DNA of 20,570 nucleotides from UBA2197 sp034370465 (GTDB lineage: Bacteria > Desulfobacterota > Desulfuromonadia > Desulfuromonadales > UBA2197), in the NCBI GenBank assembly GCA_034370465.1, contig JAXMLA010000006.1:1-20570 (forward strand). Direction: 5' to 3'. The notes below the pieces were generated by a model that worked only from the letters and a program-made list of their open reading frames with translations, was not told the origin of the DNA and did no database searches. Positions 7,199 through 13,819 of the stretch are shown in pieces. A program made the translations under genes and the position numbers. Every line of letters begins with the position of its first letter. The first letter of the stretch is position 1.

Positions 7199-8236
7199 TC
7201 AGATGATGTCGGGAGCATCGCCGCGTTGGCGTTTGTCGTAAAAAGAGATGAGCGCGAACAGGACGCCGATCGCCATGCACCAGGCTGCGAGCAGGGCGAG
7301 GTCGGCACCGGGATCGCGATTAATGGTGAGGATACTGAGCCAGGTGACGAGCGGTTCGATCGGCTGCAGGGCAAAGCCGGCCGCCGCCAGGGGCGAGGGG
7401 AGGGGCTGGCGCAGCAGATACCAGCCGCGCCACGGTTCCTGTCCGGGAGCGATGAGTTCAAGTTCAAAAGCGGGATTGTTCAGTTCTGCGCCACCGGGGA
7501 AGATCCGACCATTACGGAGCATGACATCGGGGAGAAAGGTTATCACCCGCAAGGCAGTACCGTCGGCTTGACGGACGATGCTGCCGGGCCGCAATTCGAG
7601 CTCGCCGCTGAAACGGAAACCGTCGACCTGTTGCGCCAGGGAACCGGGAAGGATCACGAGATCAGCGTAGGTTAGAGGGTGATTGAGGCGGATCGTTCCG
7701 GTTTTGACAACGATGCCATCCTTGAACAAGGTCAAGGTGCTGGGCAGATCGTCGGGACGTCCTTCCGGCGAGAAGGTTGGAGAAAAAGCATTGAGCTGAA
7801 GTTGGTAGCCGGGGGCGATTTTTGCCAGATCGAGCGTTGCACCGACCGGGATGCGATGCCCTTGACTGCGATCCCCGCTGGCGCTCCCCCAGATAAAGGC
7901 GATCAACAGGAGGATAAAGCTGAGGTGGATCAGGTATTCGCCGCTTTTGCGCCAGCGGTAGCGCACCTTGGGGAGCCAGTCAAGAAAGCAGCAGAGGGTG
8001 TTGATGCCGAGGAGAATGAAGAGGAGGCAGACGATCCAGAACCAGCCGGTGAGGGCATAGTTGCTGTGTCCAAAACGGCTGAACCAGGCGCCAAGAACCA
8101 TTTCGTCGAGCATCCCGAAGGTCTTCGGGTAGCGAATCATCACCACCGAGCCGACGATGGTCAACGCCGTTGCCGCCGAGGCCAGGATGATGGTCAATTT
8201 CAGGGAGCAGAGGACTTTCCAGAGCCGTTGCAGCAT
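7199..8236 (-). CDS. resB: Cytochrome c biogenesis protein ResB (Ccs1)
   Basis: ResB partners CcsA in system II, receiving haem on the outer face of the membrane and helping ligate it to CxxCH motifs of c-type cytochromes. The 345-aa product has transmembrane helices near 12-33, 62-84 and 101-118, with H104 in EYLIHLSFILL as the conserved haem-ligand candidate. A long periplasmic domain follows (about 122-300), containing the typical RLNHPLTYADLVI strand, and one last helix lies near 308-330. Length is on the short side but complete. ATG at 8236 follows AAGGGA by 11 nt and starts 12 nt after the ccsA stop. A ResA- or CcdA-type thiol partner is not encoded here. Confidence 0.93.
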   Translation of the reverse strand: MLQRLWKVLCSLKLTIILASAATALTIVGSVVMIRYPKTFGMLDEMVLGAWFSRFGHSNYALTGWFWIVCLLFILLGINTLCCFLDWLPKVRYRWRKSGEYLIHLSFILLLIAFIWGSASGDRSQGHRIPVGATLDLAKIAPGYQLQLNAFSPTFSPEGRPDDLPSTLTLFKDGIVVKTGTIRLNHPLTYADLVILPGSLAQQVDGFRFSGELELRPGSIVRQADGTALRVITFLPDVMLRNGRIFPGGAELNNPAFELELIAPGQEPWRGWYLLRQPLPSPLAAAGFALQPIEPLVTWLSILTINRDPGADLALLAAWCMAIGVLFALISFYDKRQRGDAPDII

Positions 8237-8248
8237 GAATCTAATCCC

Positions 8249-9046
8249 TTAATCGAGGGGGTGATTGCTCGACAGTAACAGGCCGATGCCGAGATAGGTA
8301 AAGAGGACAATGGCAAAACCGGCGATGGAGAGGCCGGCATAGACCCCCCCCTGCCAGCGGCGGATGAACTTGGCGTGACACATGCCGCCGTAAAAGAGCC
8401 AGACGACCAGCGACCAGACACTCTTGATATTCCACGAGATGTAGTAGCCCCAGGCGACATAGGCCCAGATCGATCCAAAGATCATGCACAAGGTAAAGAG
8501 GATGAAGCCGAGAAAGATCGCTTCTTCATTCAAGCGACGCAGGGTGTAGAGATCGGGGAGCGCCGCGCTGTCGATGATCCGTTGCAACAGGTACAAAACG
8601 CCGAGGGAGAAGGCCATGGCAAAGAAGGCGTAGCCAAAGAAGGAGAAAGCGATGTGCAGGGTAAAGAGGGGGGTGTCGAGGCTGGCGATCAACGGTTTGA
8701 GAACCGGATCCCGGGGGAGGGCCGCCCCGAGCAGCAGCAGATTGAGGAAGATGACAAAGAGACCGATGGCGCGGATGCGGTAACGCAGTTCAAAATAAAG
8801 GTAGACGGCGGCCAGGGCCCAGCTGAAGAAGAAGAGGGTGGAGAAGAGGTTGGTCACCGGCAGATAGCCGGCGCTGATCCAGCGTTGCCCGAGAACGAAG
8901 CTTTGCAGGGCAAAGGCGGCGACGATACTCCAGAAGGCTCCCTTGGCAACGCTGGCCTGCCGCCCCTTGAAGTGAAGGAGATAAAGAACAAAGGCGATGA
9001 GATACAGGCCGAAAGCCAGGGGAAGAAGAATACGGGTCAGATCCAT
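8249..9046 (-). CDS. ccsA: Cytochrome c biogenesis protein CcsA/ResC (CcmC family)
   Basis: CcsA is the haem-exporting and haem-handling half of system II cytochrome c synthesis. The 265-aa product is almost wholly hydrophobic with about eight helices. It carries the PVTNLFSTL segment (63-71), H131 in LHIAFSFFGYA and H224 in GGMCHAKF, which correspond to the two external haem-ligand histidines. The tryptophan-rich WWD segment reads AWGYYISWNIKSVWSL (198-213), whereas the usual form is WGxxWxWDPKExWSL; D, P and E are replaced by N, I and S. The remaining features are normal, so it may still be active. ATG at 9046 has no strong ribosome-binding site. resB follows directly. Confidence 0.9.
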   Translation of the reverse strand: MDLTRILLPLAFGLYLIAFVLYLLHFKGRQASVAKGAFWSIVAAFALQSFVLGQRWISAGYLPVTNLFSTLFFFSWALAAVYLYFELRYRIRAIGLFVIFLNLLLLGAALPRDPVLKPLIASLDTPLFTLHIAFSFFGYAFFAMAFSLGVLYLLQRIIDSAALPDLYTLRRLNEEAIFLGFILFTLCMIFGSIWAYVAWGYYISWNIKSVWSLVVWLFYGGMCHAKFIRRWQGGVYAGLSIAGFAIVLFTYLGIGLLLSSNHPLD

Positions 9047-9138
9047 GGGCCATCCATTGGGAAGATGATAATCAGCGCCGGAAGATTAGCATATTCTCCC
9101 CCGCCGGGGAAGAGGAAGCGGGGCGGTTGTGGCCGTTT

Positions 9139-10026
9139 TCAGTAATACTCTTCGGCATAAGCCGGCACGCTGTCGAGGAAGCCGGGGCGCAACTTCGCCG
9201 CTGCCATCGCCGCATCGATATCGGCGATCAGGCGCTCGCGATCCTTGGGATAGCTGCCGGCAAGGTTGAGGAAGTTGGAAACATGGTTGGAGCGGAGGAT
9301 GGTGCGAGCCGGGTGGAGATGGGTCAGCAGTTCCCGCGCTTCGATCAGGAGTTCGCGGCGGGTGCATTGCTCCAGAGTGCGGACAAAGTCGTCGTTGTGG
9401 CGGTGAAAGAGGGTGAGGAGGGAGAAGTATTCGGGATTGACCTGATTCACCCAGGCGGCGGTGGCGCGGGCATGGCTGAGGCTGCGCCCGCGTCCGGCGA
9501 GGCCGAGGATCGCCGTCACCGAGAGTTTCATCCCTGCTGCCCGCGCTTTCAGGGCCTGCTGCGCCATGGCCGCGGCAGTGAAGCCCTTGTTGATCGAGAG
9601 GAGGGTTTCGTCCTCCCCGGATTCGAGGCCAAAGTAGAGGATGCGCAGGCGCTTGCCCCGCAAGATCGTCAACTCTTCCGGGCTCTTGGCCGTCAGGCTG
9701 GCGGGTGAGGCGTAAGCGCCGACGCGAGTCAGGTTTGGAAAGGTGGCAGCCAGGCTATCGAGAATCTCCACCAGTCCGGCAAAGGGATAGACGAGCGCGT
9801 CGCCGTCGGCGAGGAAGACCCGGTCGATGCGGAGTCGGTAAATCGCCGGAATCCCCTTGATCTCCTGGAGGATCTCCGCCACCGGCCGGATCTGGAAGCG
9901 TTTTCCTTTGTACATGCCGCAGAATGTGCAGCTGTTTTGCGAGCAGCCGATGGTGATCTGAAAGATCAGGCTGCGCGCCTCGCTTGGCGGGCGAAAGAGG
10001 GGTTCAACATAGCGGGGGATCATCAT
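9139..10026 (-). CDS. Radical SAM protein of unknown substrate
   Basis: The 295-aa product has a radical SAM cluster motif GCSQNSCTFCGMY in which C28, C33 and C36 are spaced Cx4Cx2C, the form seen in a large group of uncharacterised COG1032-like proteins, rather than the common Cx3Cx2C. It also has FLADGDALVY (about 94-103) as the glycine-rich SAM contact and YFGLESGED (about 149-157). There is no N-terminal B12-binding domain. I do not recognise a pathway. ATG at 10026 overlaps the ATPase stop as ATGA; a second ATG follows immediately. The 92-nt gap before ccsA is the largest in this minus-strand block, so ccsA may have its own promoter. Confidence 0.85.
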   Translation of the reverse strand: MMIPRYVEPLFRPPSEARSLIFQITIGCSQNSCTFCGMYKGKRFQIRPVAEILQEIKGIPAIYRLRIDRVFLADGDALVYPFAGLVEILDSLAATFPNLTRVGAYASPASLTAKSPEELTILRGKRLRILYFGLESGEDETLLSINKGFTAAAMAQQALKARAAGMKLSVTAILGLAGRGRSLSHARATAAWVNQVNPEYFSLLTLFHRHNDDFVRTLEQCTRRELLIEARELLTHLHPARTILRSNHVSNFLNLAGSYPKDRERLIADIDAAMAAAKLRPGFLDSVPAYAEEYY

Positions 10027-11156
10027 GCCAGAAGCCCTGCCAACCATTTCGCCCCGGATAAAATCGATACCGGACGGCGGTATTCTTCCTGCCGCAGCTC
10101 ACGCACCAGCTGAATCGATTGCGCTTGCGGAAAGAGTTCGGCAAATTTCATCAGCGCCGGGCTGGGTCGATTATCCGCATGCTTGCATTCGATCAGGAAT
10201 GCGGGGTCGCCGGCTTCGCACAGCACAAAATCAACCTCGGCACCGTCTTTTGTGCGCAAGTAATGCAGGCTCGACTCTTTTCCCAGAATATCCTGCTCGT
10301 AGTCGGTGTGCTTGAGCAACATGGCGGCACAAGCATTCTCCCACTTGATCCCTTCGTCGCCGAGCACATAGCCGGTATCAAAGAAATAGACCTTGGGTTC
10401 TTTCAGAATGGCCCGCGCAACATTCCGGTGATAAGGCCGCACCAGAAAAATAACGTAGAGAGCTTCGAGAATCTCAAGGTATTTGCTCACCGTGTTGGGC
10501 GCAGACTGAAGGTCGCGAGCCAGAGAGGCGATGGAGAGGGGCGAACCGACACGACTTCGCAGCAATTCTACCAGCAAGCGCATCACCCGGATTTCCTGAA
10601 TTCTGGAGAATTCCAGCACATCCTCACGGACCAGATCGGTGAAGTATTGCCGCCGCCAGCGCTCGGCTTCAACCTTCTCGGCAGCCAGGAAAGGTTCCGG
10701 CAGCCCCCCGCGCTCGATCAGGCGATCAAGCGCATCATCGGGTTTAACATCGCTCAGATCGACCCACTCACGCACCGAAAAAGGATGAAGCCGCGCCTGA
10801 AAATAGCGCCCGGCCAACGATTCGCCGGATTGCCGAAATGTCTCCATGCGCGCGCTGCCAGTTACCAGGATAGCCTGCCCTCCAGGGCGCCCATCGAAGA
10901 CCCCCTTCAGGTAAACCTTCCAGTTCGGCATCTTGTGAATCTCGTCGAGCACAAGAAAATCGGCGCGCGGACTCCAGCTTTGGGCGAGGAGAATACGACG
11001 GTCGTCGACCACATCCCAGTTTAGATACTGCGGGCGCGGGTAGCCCGCCATCAGTTCCTTGGCCAGGGTAGTTTTCCCGACCTGCCGTGGTCCGGTCAGC
11101 ACCACCATCTTCTTCCCAAGGTCGGAAAGAATATTGTCTGCGAGATAACGTTTCAT
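10023..11156 (-). CDS. AAA+ ATPase with C-terminal DUF4143 nuclease-like domain
   Basis: The 377-aa product has a Walker A motif GPRQVGKTTL (22-31), a Walker B motif LVLDEIH (68-74), a sensor-like VTGSAR, a winged-helix segment (LSIASLARDLQSAPNTVSKY), then the DUF4143 region. That region includes VYFFDTGY and the D..E.K-like pattern AEVDFVL followed by LIECKHAD, which resembles a PD-(D/E)XK nuclease core. Proteins of this family are common, mobile and functionally undefined. The start at 11156 is preferred because the -10 box lies directly upstream, which would make the message leaderless; upstream in-frame starts at 11165 and 11210 lie within or before the promoter. It overlaps the radical SAM gene by 4 nt. 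Confidence 0.9.
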   Translation of the reverse strand: MKRYLADNILSDLGKKMVVLTGPRQVGKTTLAKELMAGYPRPQYLNWDVVDDRRILLAQSWSPRADFLVLDEIHKMPNWKVYLKGVFDGRPGGQAILVTGSARMETFRQSGESLAGRYFQARLHPFSVREWVDLSDVKPDDALDRLIERGGLPEPFLAAEKVEAERWRRQYFTDLVREDVLEFSRIQEIRVMRLLVELLRSRVGSPLSIASLARDLQSAPNTVSKYLEILEALYVIFLVRPYHRNVARAILKEPKVYFFDTGYVLGDEGIKWENACAAMLLKHTDYEQDILGKESSLHYLRTKDGAEVDFVLCEAGDPAFLIECKHADNRPSPALMKFAELFPQAQSIQLVRELRQEEYRRPVSILSGAKWLAGLLA

Positions 11157-11163
11157 GCCGACC

Positions 11164-11191
11164 ATTATTCCGAACTTTGCACAATAGTCAA
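11164..11191 (-). promoter_or_regulatory. Sigma-70-like promoter for the ATPase gene
   Basis: On the minus strand TTGACT (11191-11186) and AATAAT (11169-11164) are separated by 16 nt. Transcription should begin about 7 nt downstream, at or next to the ATG at 11156, leaving no room for a ribosome-binding site. Confidence 0.55.
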
Positions 11192-11214
11192 GACTTTTAG
11201 GGTAAATCATGAAA

Positions 11215-11246
11215 AATAGTCGGATCCGTCGCGCGGAAGCGCTATT
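11215..11246 (-). terminator. Weak candidate terminator after the toxin gene
   Basis: On the minus strand AATAG and CTATT pair at the base, with an inner 4-bp TCCG/CGGA stem and an internal loop, followed by TTTTT. The stem is short and interrupted, so this is a weak call. Confidence 0.25.
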
Positions 11247-11292
11247 GAAAAGGACTTCAAGCAGATCAGCGGGATGGAGAATGCGTTTGTCG

Positions 11293-11604
11293 TTAACGAC
11301 TCTCGGATTCCGTCTGACTCACGAATCCGGCTTCCTTGCCGTGTTTGACAGCAATGATGAAGATGGTGTCGCCTTGGAGACGGTAACGGAGGACATAACC
11401 GGAAGCGCCAAAAGGGATCATGAGGTCGCGATAGTCCGGCAGGTCTTCCACCGGTTTGCCGATGCGGGGATTTGTTTCGAGGGGGGCGACAGCAGCCCTG
11501 ATGGTTTTGAAAGCGCGTTGAGCGGCGTCCTGATTGTGCGGAAGGATGAACTCCCGAAGCCGTTGCAGGTCGATAATGGCCGTTTCCAGCCATTCTATTT
11601 GCAT
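11293..11604 (-). CDS. parE: ParE/RelE-superfamily toxin
   Basis: The 103-aa product fits the ParE/RelE toxin fold: N-terminal strand IEWLETAIIDLQRLREFI, two helices, the central KPVEDLPDYRDLMIPFGASGY region and a C-terminal strand pair YRLQGDTIFIIAVKHGKE. ParE members poison gyrase while RelE members cut mRNA on the ribosome; the sequence favours ParE by overall pattern but cannot settle the target. ATG at 11604 follows GAGG by 7 nt and overlaps the antitoxin gene by 10 nt, the usual coupled arrangement. Both genes look intact, unlike the hicB and hipA remnants next to them. Confidence 0.85.
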   Translation of the reverse strand: MQIEWLETAIIDLQRLREFILPHNQDAAQRAFKTIRAAVAPLETNPRIGKPVEDLPDYRDLMIPFGASGYVLRYRLQGDTIFIIAVKHGKEAGFVSQTESESR

Positions 11605-11879
11605 TTCGGCGCCTCAAGTTCATTTTCACTCCCCCAGGATTCGAGCCACTTTATCACGGCATCATGGGGAACAGACTTGCCGGTACGGCAGTAATCTTCC
11701 CAGCGGCTGACGGATTCTTGCTTGAACCGTTCCGCCGCTTCTTCCCGGTCGAGAAACTGACTGATCGCCTCTTTTGCCAGCCAGTGCGCCGAGCGTTTTT
11801 TTGCTTCGCCGAGCTTTTGCAAACGCTCCCGGTCCTGTTGTGGCAACTTGACGGCCATCGGTTTTACTTGGGTCTGCAT
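11595..11879 (-). CDS. Ribbon-helix-helix (CopG/ParD-like) antitoxin
   Basis: The 94-aa product has an N-terminal ribbon-helix-helix DNA-binding segment: strand KPMAVKLPQQ (6-15), then two helices DRERLQKLGEAKKRS and AHWLAKEAISQFLDREEA. The C-terminal half (EDYCRTGKSVPHDAVIKWLESWG) is the toxin-binding part typical of this group. The start at 11879 is well supported by GGAGGTGAACC just upstream. It should neutralise the toxin encoded by the overlapping gene and repress the operon through the inverted repeat at 11891-11921. Confidence 0.87.
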   Translation of the reverse strand: MQTQVKPMAVKLPQQDRERLQKLGEAKKRSAHWLAKEAISQFLDREEAAERFKQESVSRWEDYCRTGKSVPHDAVIKWLESWGSENELEAPKCK

Positions 11880-11890
11880 GGTTCACCTCC

Positions 11891-11921
11891 GGGTAATACT
11901 TGGTATTCGCAAGTATTACCC
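11891..11921. promoter_or_regulatory. Antitoxin operator: perfect 12-bp inverted repeat
   Basis: GGGTAATACTTG at 11891-11902 and CAAGTATTACCC at 11910-11921 are exact inverted repeats with a 7-nt spacer. The right arm contains the -10 box of the minus-strand promoter and the left arm abuts the ribosome-binding site, so an RHH dimer bound here would block transcription of the toxin-antitoxin operon. Confidence 0.8.
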
Positions 11922-11940
11922 GACTTGAGAATTTAGTCAA
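11913..11940 (-). promoter_or_regulatory. Sigma-70-like promoter of the toxin-antitoxin operon
   Basis: On the minus strand TTGACT (11940-11935), a 16-nt spacer and TAATAC (11918-11913) form a good promoter, with the -10 inside the operator palindrome. Confidence 0.75.
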
Positions 11941-12048
11941 TGTGCACAGCTTGGATCTCCCCGTTTGGAGCATTTCGAAGCGGAGCGGGAAGTTGAGAAT
12001 TTGGATTTTGGAGACGCGACCCTGTTAGCTCTCCTCTGAGATCGGCCT

Positions 12049-12252
12049 TCAGCAGACATTGCTGGTGAGGTGCTCCAATTGCTCATTCAGCCAACTGTTG
12101 ATACTTTCGCCTGACTGCTTGGCCGCCACGTACACTTTCCGGTGCAGGTCAGGGGTCAGGCGCAGCATGAACTTGCCGGTGAACGGTTTCTCTGGGGTCT
12201 GGCCAAGTTGAATGCAGAAGTCGAGATAATCGTCAACCGACTCCCGAAAAGA
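12049..12252 (-). pseudogene. hicB: HicB-family antitoxin, 5' part lost to an IS junction
   Basis: From SFRESVDDYLDFC onward the reading frame matches the second half of HicB antitoxins, including the block KPFTGKFMLRLTPDLH and the C-terminal helix NSWLNEQLEHL. About the first 45 residues of a normal HicB (the RNase H-like part) are missing. The open frame continues upstream to a GTG at 12294, but those first 14 codons (SSSSGFPEWLHKQ) are the IS3 orfB sequence read out of frame, so the apparent 81-aa gene is a chimera. No hicA toxin gene is present nearby. The RHH tail might still bind DNA if expressed, but I treat it as a remnant. Confidence 0.8.
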
Positions 12253-12356
12253 CTGCTTGTGTAACCACTCCGGGAAACCTGAAGAACTCGACACATGGCT
12301 TGAATGCTGAAATCAGTCTGCTGTTTCATCCAGGCGTACTTTATTGACTGTTTTTT
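12253..12356 (-). pseudogene. IS3 transposase OrfB, N-terminal fragment
   Basis: After a -1 shift at the A-run, the frame reads QSIKYAWMKQQTDFSIQAMC and then RVLQVSRSGYT, which matches the start of IS3 OrfB (KYAWI.....VLCRVLGVSRSGYY). The match ends at the hicB junction. The DDE catalytic domain is absent. Confidence 0.75.
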
Positions 12357-12625
12357 GCAAAGTACGCCGCTGCCTTTTTTAAGATGTCACGCTCTTCTTT
12401 TAGCTGGGCATTTTCTCGGCGAAGGCGTTTCAGTTCCTCATAGGGGCTCTTTTCACCCGCGCCTTTATTGGTTGAAGTCTCTGGTTGGTGGTACTTCGCT
12501 ATCCAGTTGTACAGACTGTTTGGATTGACACCCAAGTTCCTTGCCGTCTGGGCGACGGGCTGATCGGACTCAACTGCCAACTTGACAGCATCTTGTTTGA
12601 ATTGGGACGAGTAACTTGAGCTCAT
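12341..12625 (-). CDS. IS3-family transposase OrfA
   Basis: The 94-aa product is the DNA-binding OrfA of an IS3 element: an HTH_Tnp_1 domain (SSQFKQDAVKLAVE, then QTARNLGVNPNSLYNWIAKY, about 6-45) and a leucine-zipper tail (EELKRLRRENAQLKEERDIL) that multimerises the transposase. ATG at 12625 follows GGAGG by 8 nt. The gene is full length but its partner orfB is cut off about 30 codons in, so it is probably non-functional for transposition, although OrfA alone can sometimes act as a repressor in IS3 elements. Confidence 0.9.
   Translation of the reverse strand: MSSSYSSQFKQDAVKLAVESDQPVAQTARNLGVNPNSLYNWIAKYHQPETSTNKGAGEKSPYEELKRLRRENAQLKEERDILKKAAAYFAKNSQ
12350..12356 (-). other. Programmed -1 frameshift site of the IS
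   Basis: The heptamer A AAA AAC (minus strand 12356-12350) lies in phase in the orfA codons GCA AAA AAC, four codons before the orfA stop. A -1 slip here enters the orfB frame, as expected for an IS3 OrfAB fusion. Confidence 0.65.
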
Positions 12626-12691
12626 TGGACACACCTCCATTTTCGGGCATATTGCCTCAATTTGTGTGTCCGGGATAGTGTAGCCACTTCA

Positions 12692-13766
12692 GTTGCCTGA
12701 GGGTGACGTTCTCAATACTGTTGCCCGCCGCTTGGGACGAAGCACCGGCGATGTTTTCGGACTCCTCATCGATCTTGGAGGAGAGTGCGCCGGCGCAGTC
12801 AGCTTACTGCCTCTGAAACAAACTCCCCTGGCGAACGGCCACTACCAGAGGCTCGGCGAAGCTGAACTCTTCGCACTGGTTGCCAGCGATTCACCACCAC
12901 CTCTGCTGGCCGGGGAGGAGGGAGTGCGCCTTTCTCTCGCCGGTGCACAGAATAAGACCCCGGTCTATGTCGATAATAACGGTCTGTGCAAGGCGACCGG
13001 CACCCTGGCAACGACGCACATCCTCAAGCCGCCGATTCGTGCCGCCATCCCTCTGCCTAATACGGTAGAAAACGAAGCTTTCTGCATGCAACTGGCGGAG
13101 AAACTCGGCCTGATCGTCCCAAAAGCAGAGATACGCACTGTCCGTAACCAGACCTTTTATCTGGTGGAACGTTTCGACCGGCACTTCAATGGGACAATGG
13201 TTGAACGACTTCATCAGGAAGACACCTGTCAAGCGCTGGGAGTAGAGGCTAACCTCAAATATGAGGAGAGCGGAGGGCCATCCCTTGCTGCGATCTGGCG
13301 GCTGCTCCTGCAGCATAGCGCGTCTCCGGCACTGGACGCTCGCCAACTGCTACGCTGGGCAGGTTTCAATTTTCTCATCGGCAATGCCGATGCGCACGGC
13401 AAGAATCTTTCCCTGCTCTATGGCAACGATGGGAGCGTCCGGCTTGCCCCCTTTTATGATCTTCTCTGTGCCGCATGCTACCCGCAACTTGATCTGCGTC
13501 TGGCCATGCGCCTGGGAGGGGAGCGGCACCCCAACAAGTTAAGACGCCGCCACTGGGAACACATGTCCGAAGAGCTGAATATTGCTCCCAAGACGATATT
13601 CAACGAACTGGAACGACTGACCAGAGTCATAGAAATGACGACCGACTCTCTTGCCGCGGATTTTAGAAAGAACTATGACTGTAACGAGACATTAAGCGCC
13701 ATCCAGGAAATTATCCGCCAGCGTAGCAGCCGCACCTGGGCGATGCTCGACGGACGGCCGGACTAG
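12692..13766 (+). pseudogene. hipA: HipA-family kinase toxin, 5'-truncated by the IS
   Basis: HipA toxins phosphorylate a tRNA synthetase and cause growth arrest; their N-terminal subdomain contacts HipB. From LPEGD (12693) to the stop, about 357 codons match the family: the P-loop-like SLAGAQNK (81-88, with S81 at the usual autophosphorylation site), VERFDR (158-163), catalytic loop GNADAHGKN (230-238, D233) and metal-binding YDLL (D256). Compared with E. coli HipA, roughly the first 70 residues are missing. The coding sequence begins directly at the IS terminus and an in-frame TAG lies at 12681, so no native start is left; TTG at 12693 would be the only start at the edge. No hipB is present. 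Confidence 0.85.
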
Positions 13767-13772
13767 CTCCTT

Positions 13773-13819
13773 GTTGGCTGAATGCGCAATTGGAGCACCT
13801 GACCGCTAAAGTTTGTTGA
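13773..13819 (+). pseudogene. 3' remnant of a second hicB gene
   Basis: Frame 13775-13819 reads WLNAQLEHLTAKVC then stop, which parallels WLNEQLEHLTSNVC then stop at the end of the hicB remnant on the other strand (12049-12095). About 39 of 47 bases match. It begins within a few bases after the hipA stop codon and has no start of its own. Too short for gene prediction, but the match over both protein and DNA makes chance unlikely. Confidence 0.7.

Larger units (their letters stand above)
12253..12691 (-). mobile_element. Truncated IS3-family insertion sequence
   Basis: One end is intact: read on the minus strand it begins TGAAGTGGCTACACTATC at 12691, with the TG terminus usual for IS3 elements, and abuts hipA coding sequence exactly. 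The element contains a complete orfA, a frameshift site and about 30 codons of orfB, then stops abruptly between 12249 and 12262, where hicB sequence begins. Most of orfB and the other inverted repeat are gone, so it cannot transpose by itself. The exact family subgroup and terminal repeat length cannot be fixed with one end. Confidence 0.8.

Noticed and set aside
9080..9125. CCCCGC/GCGGGG hairpin after the radical SAM gene as a terminator
   Set aside because: The stem is short with a 13-nt loop and no U-tract follows on the minus strand.
12304..12528. Plus-strand open frame of 74 codons over the IS
   Set aside because: It lies antisense to the well-supported IS3 orfA and shows no family features.
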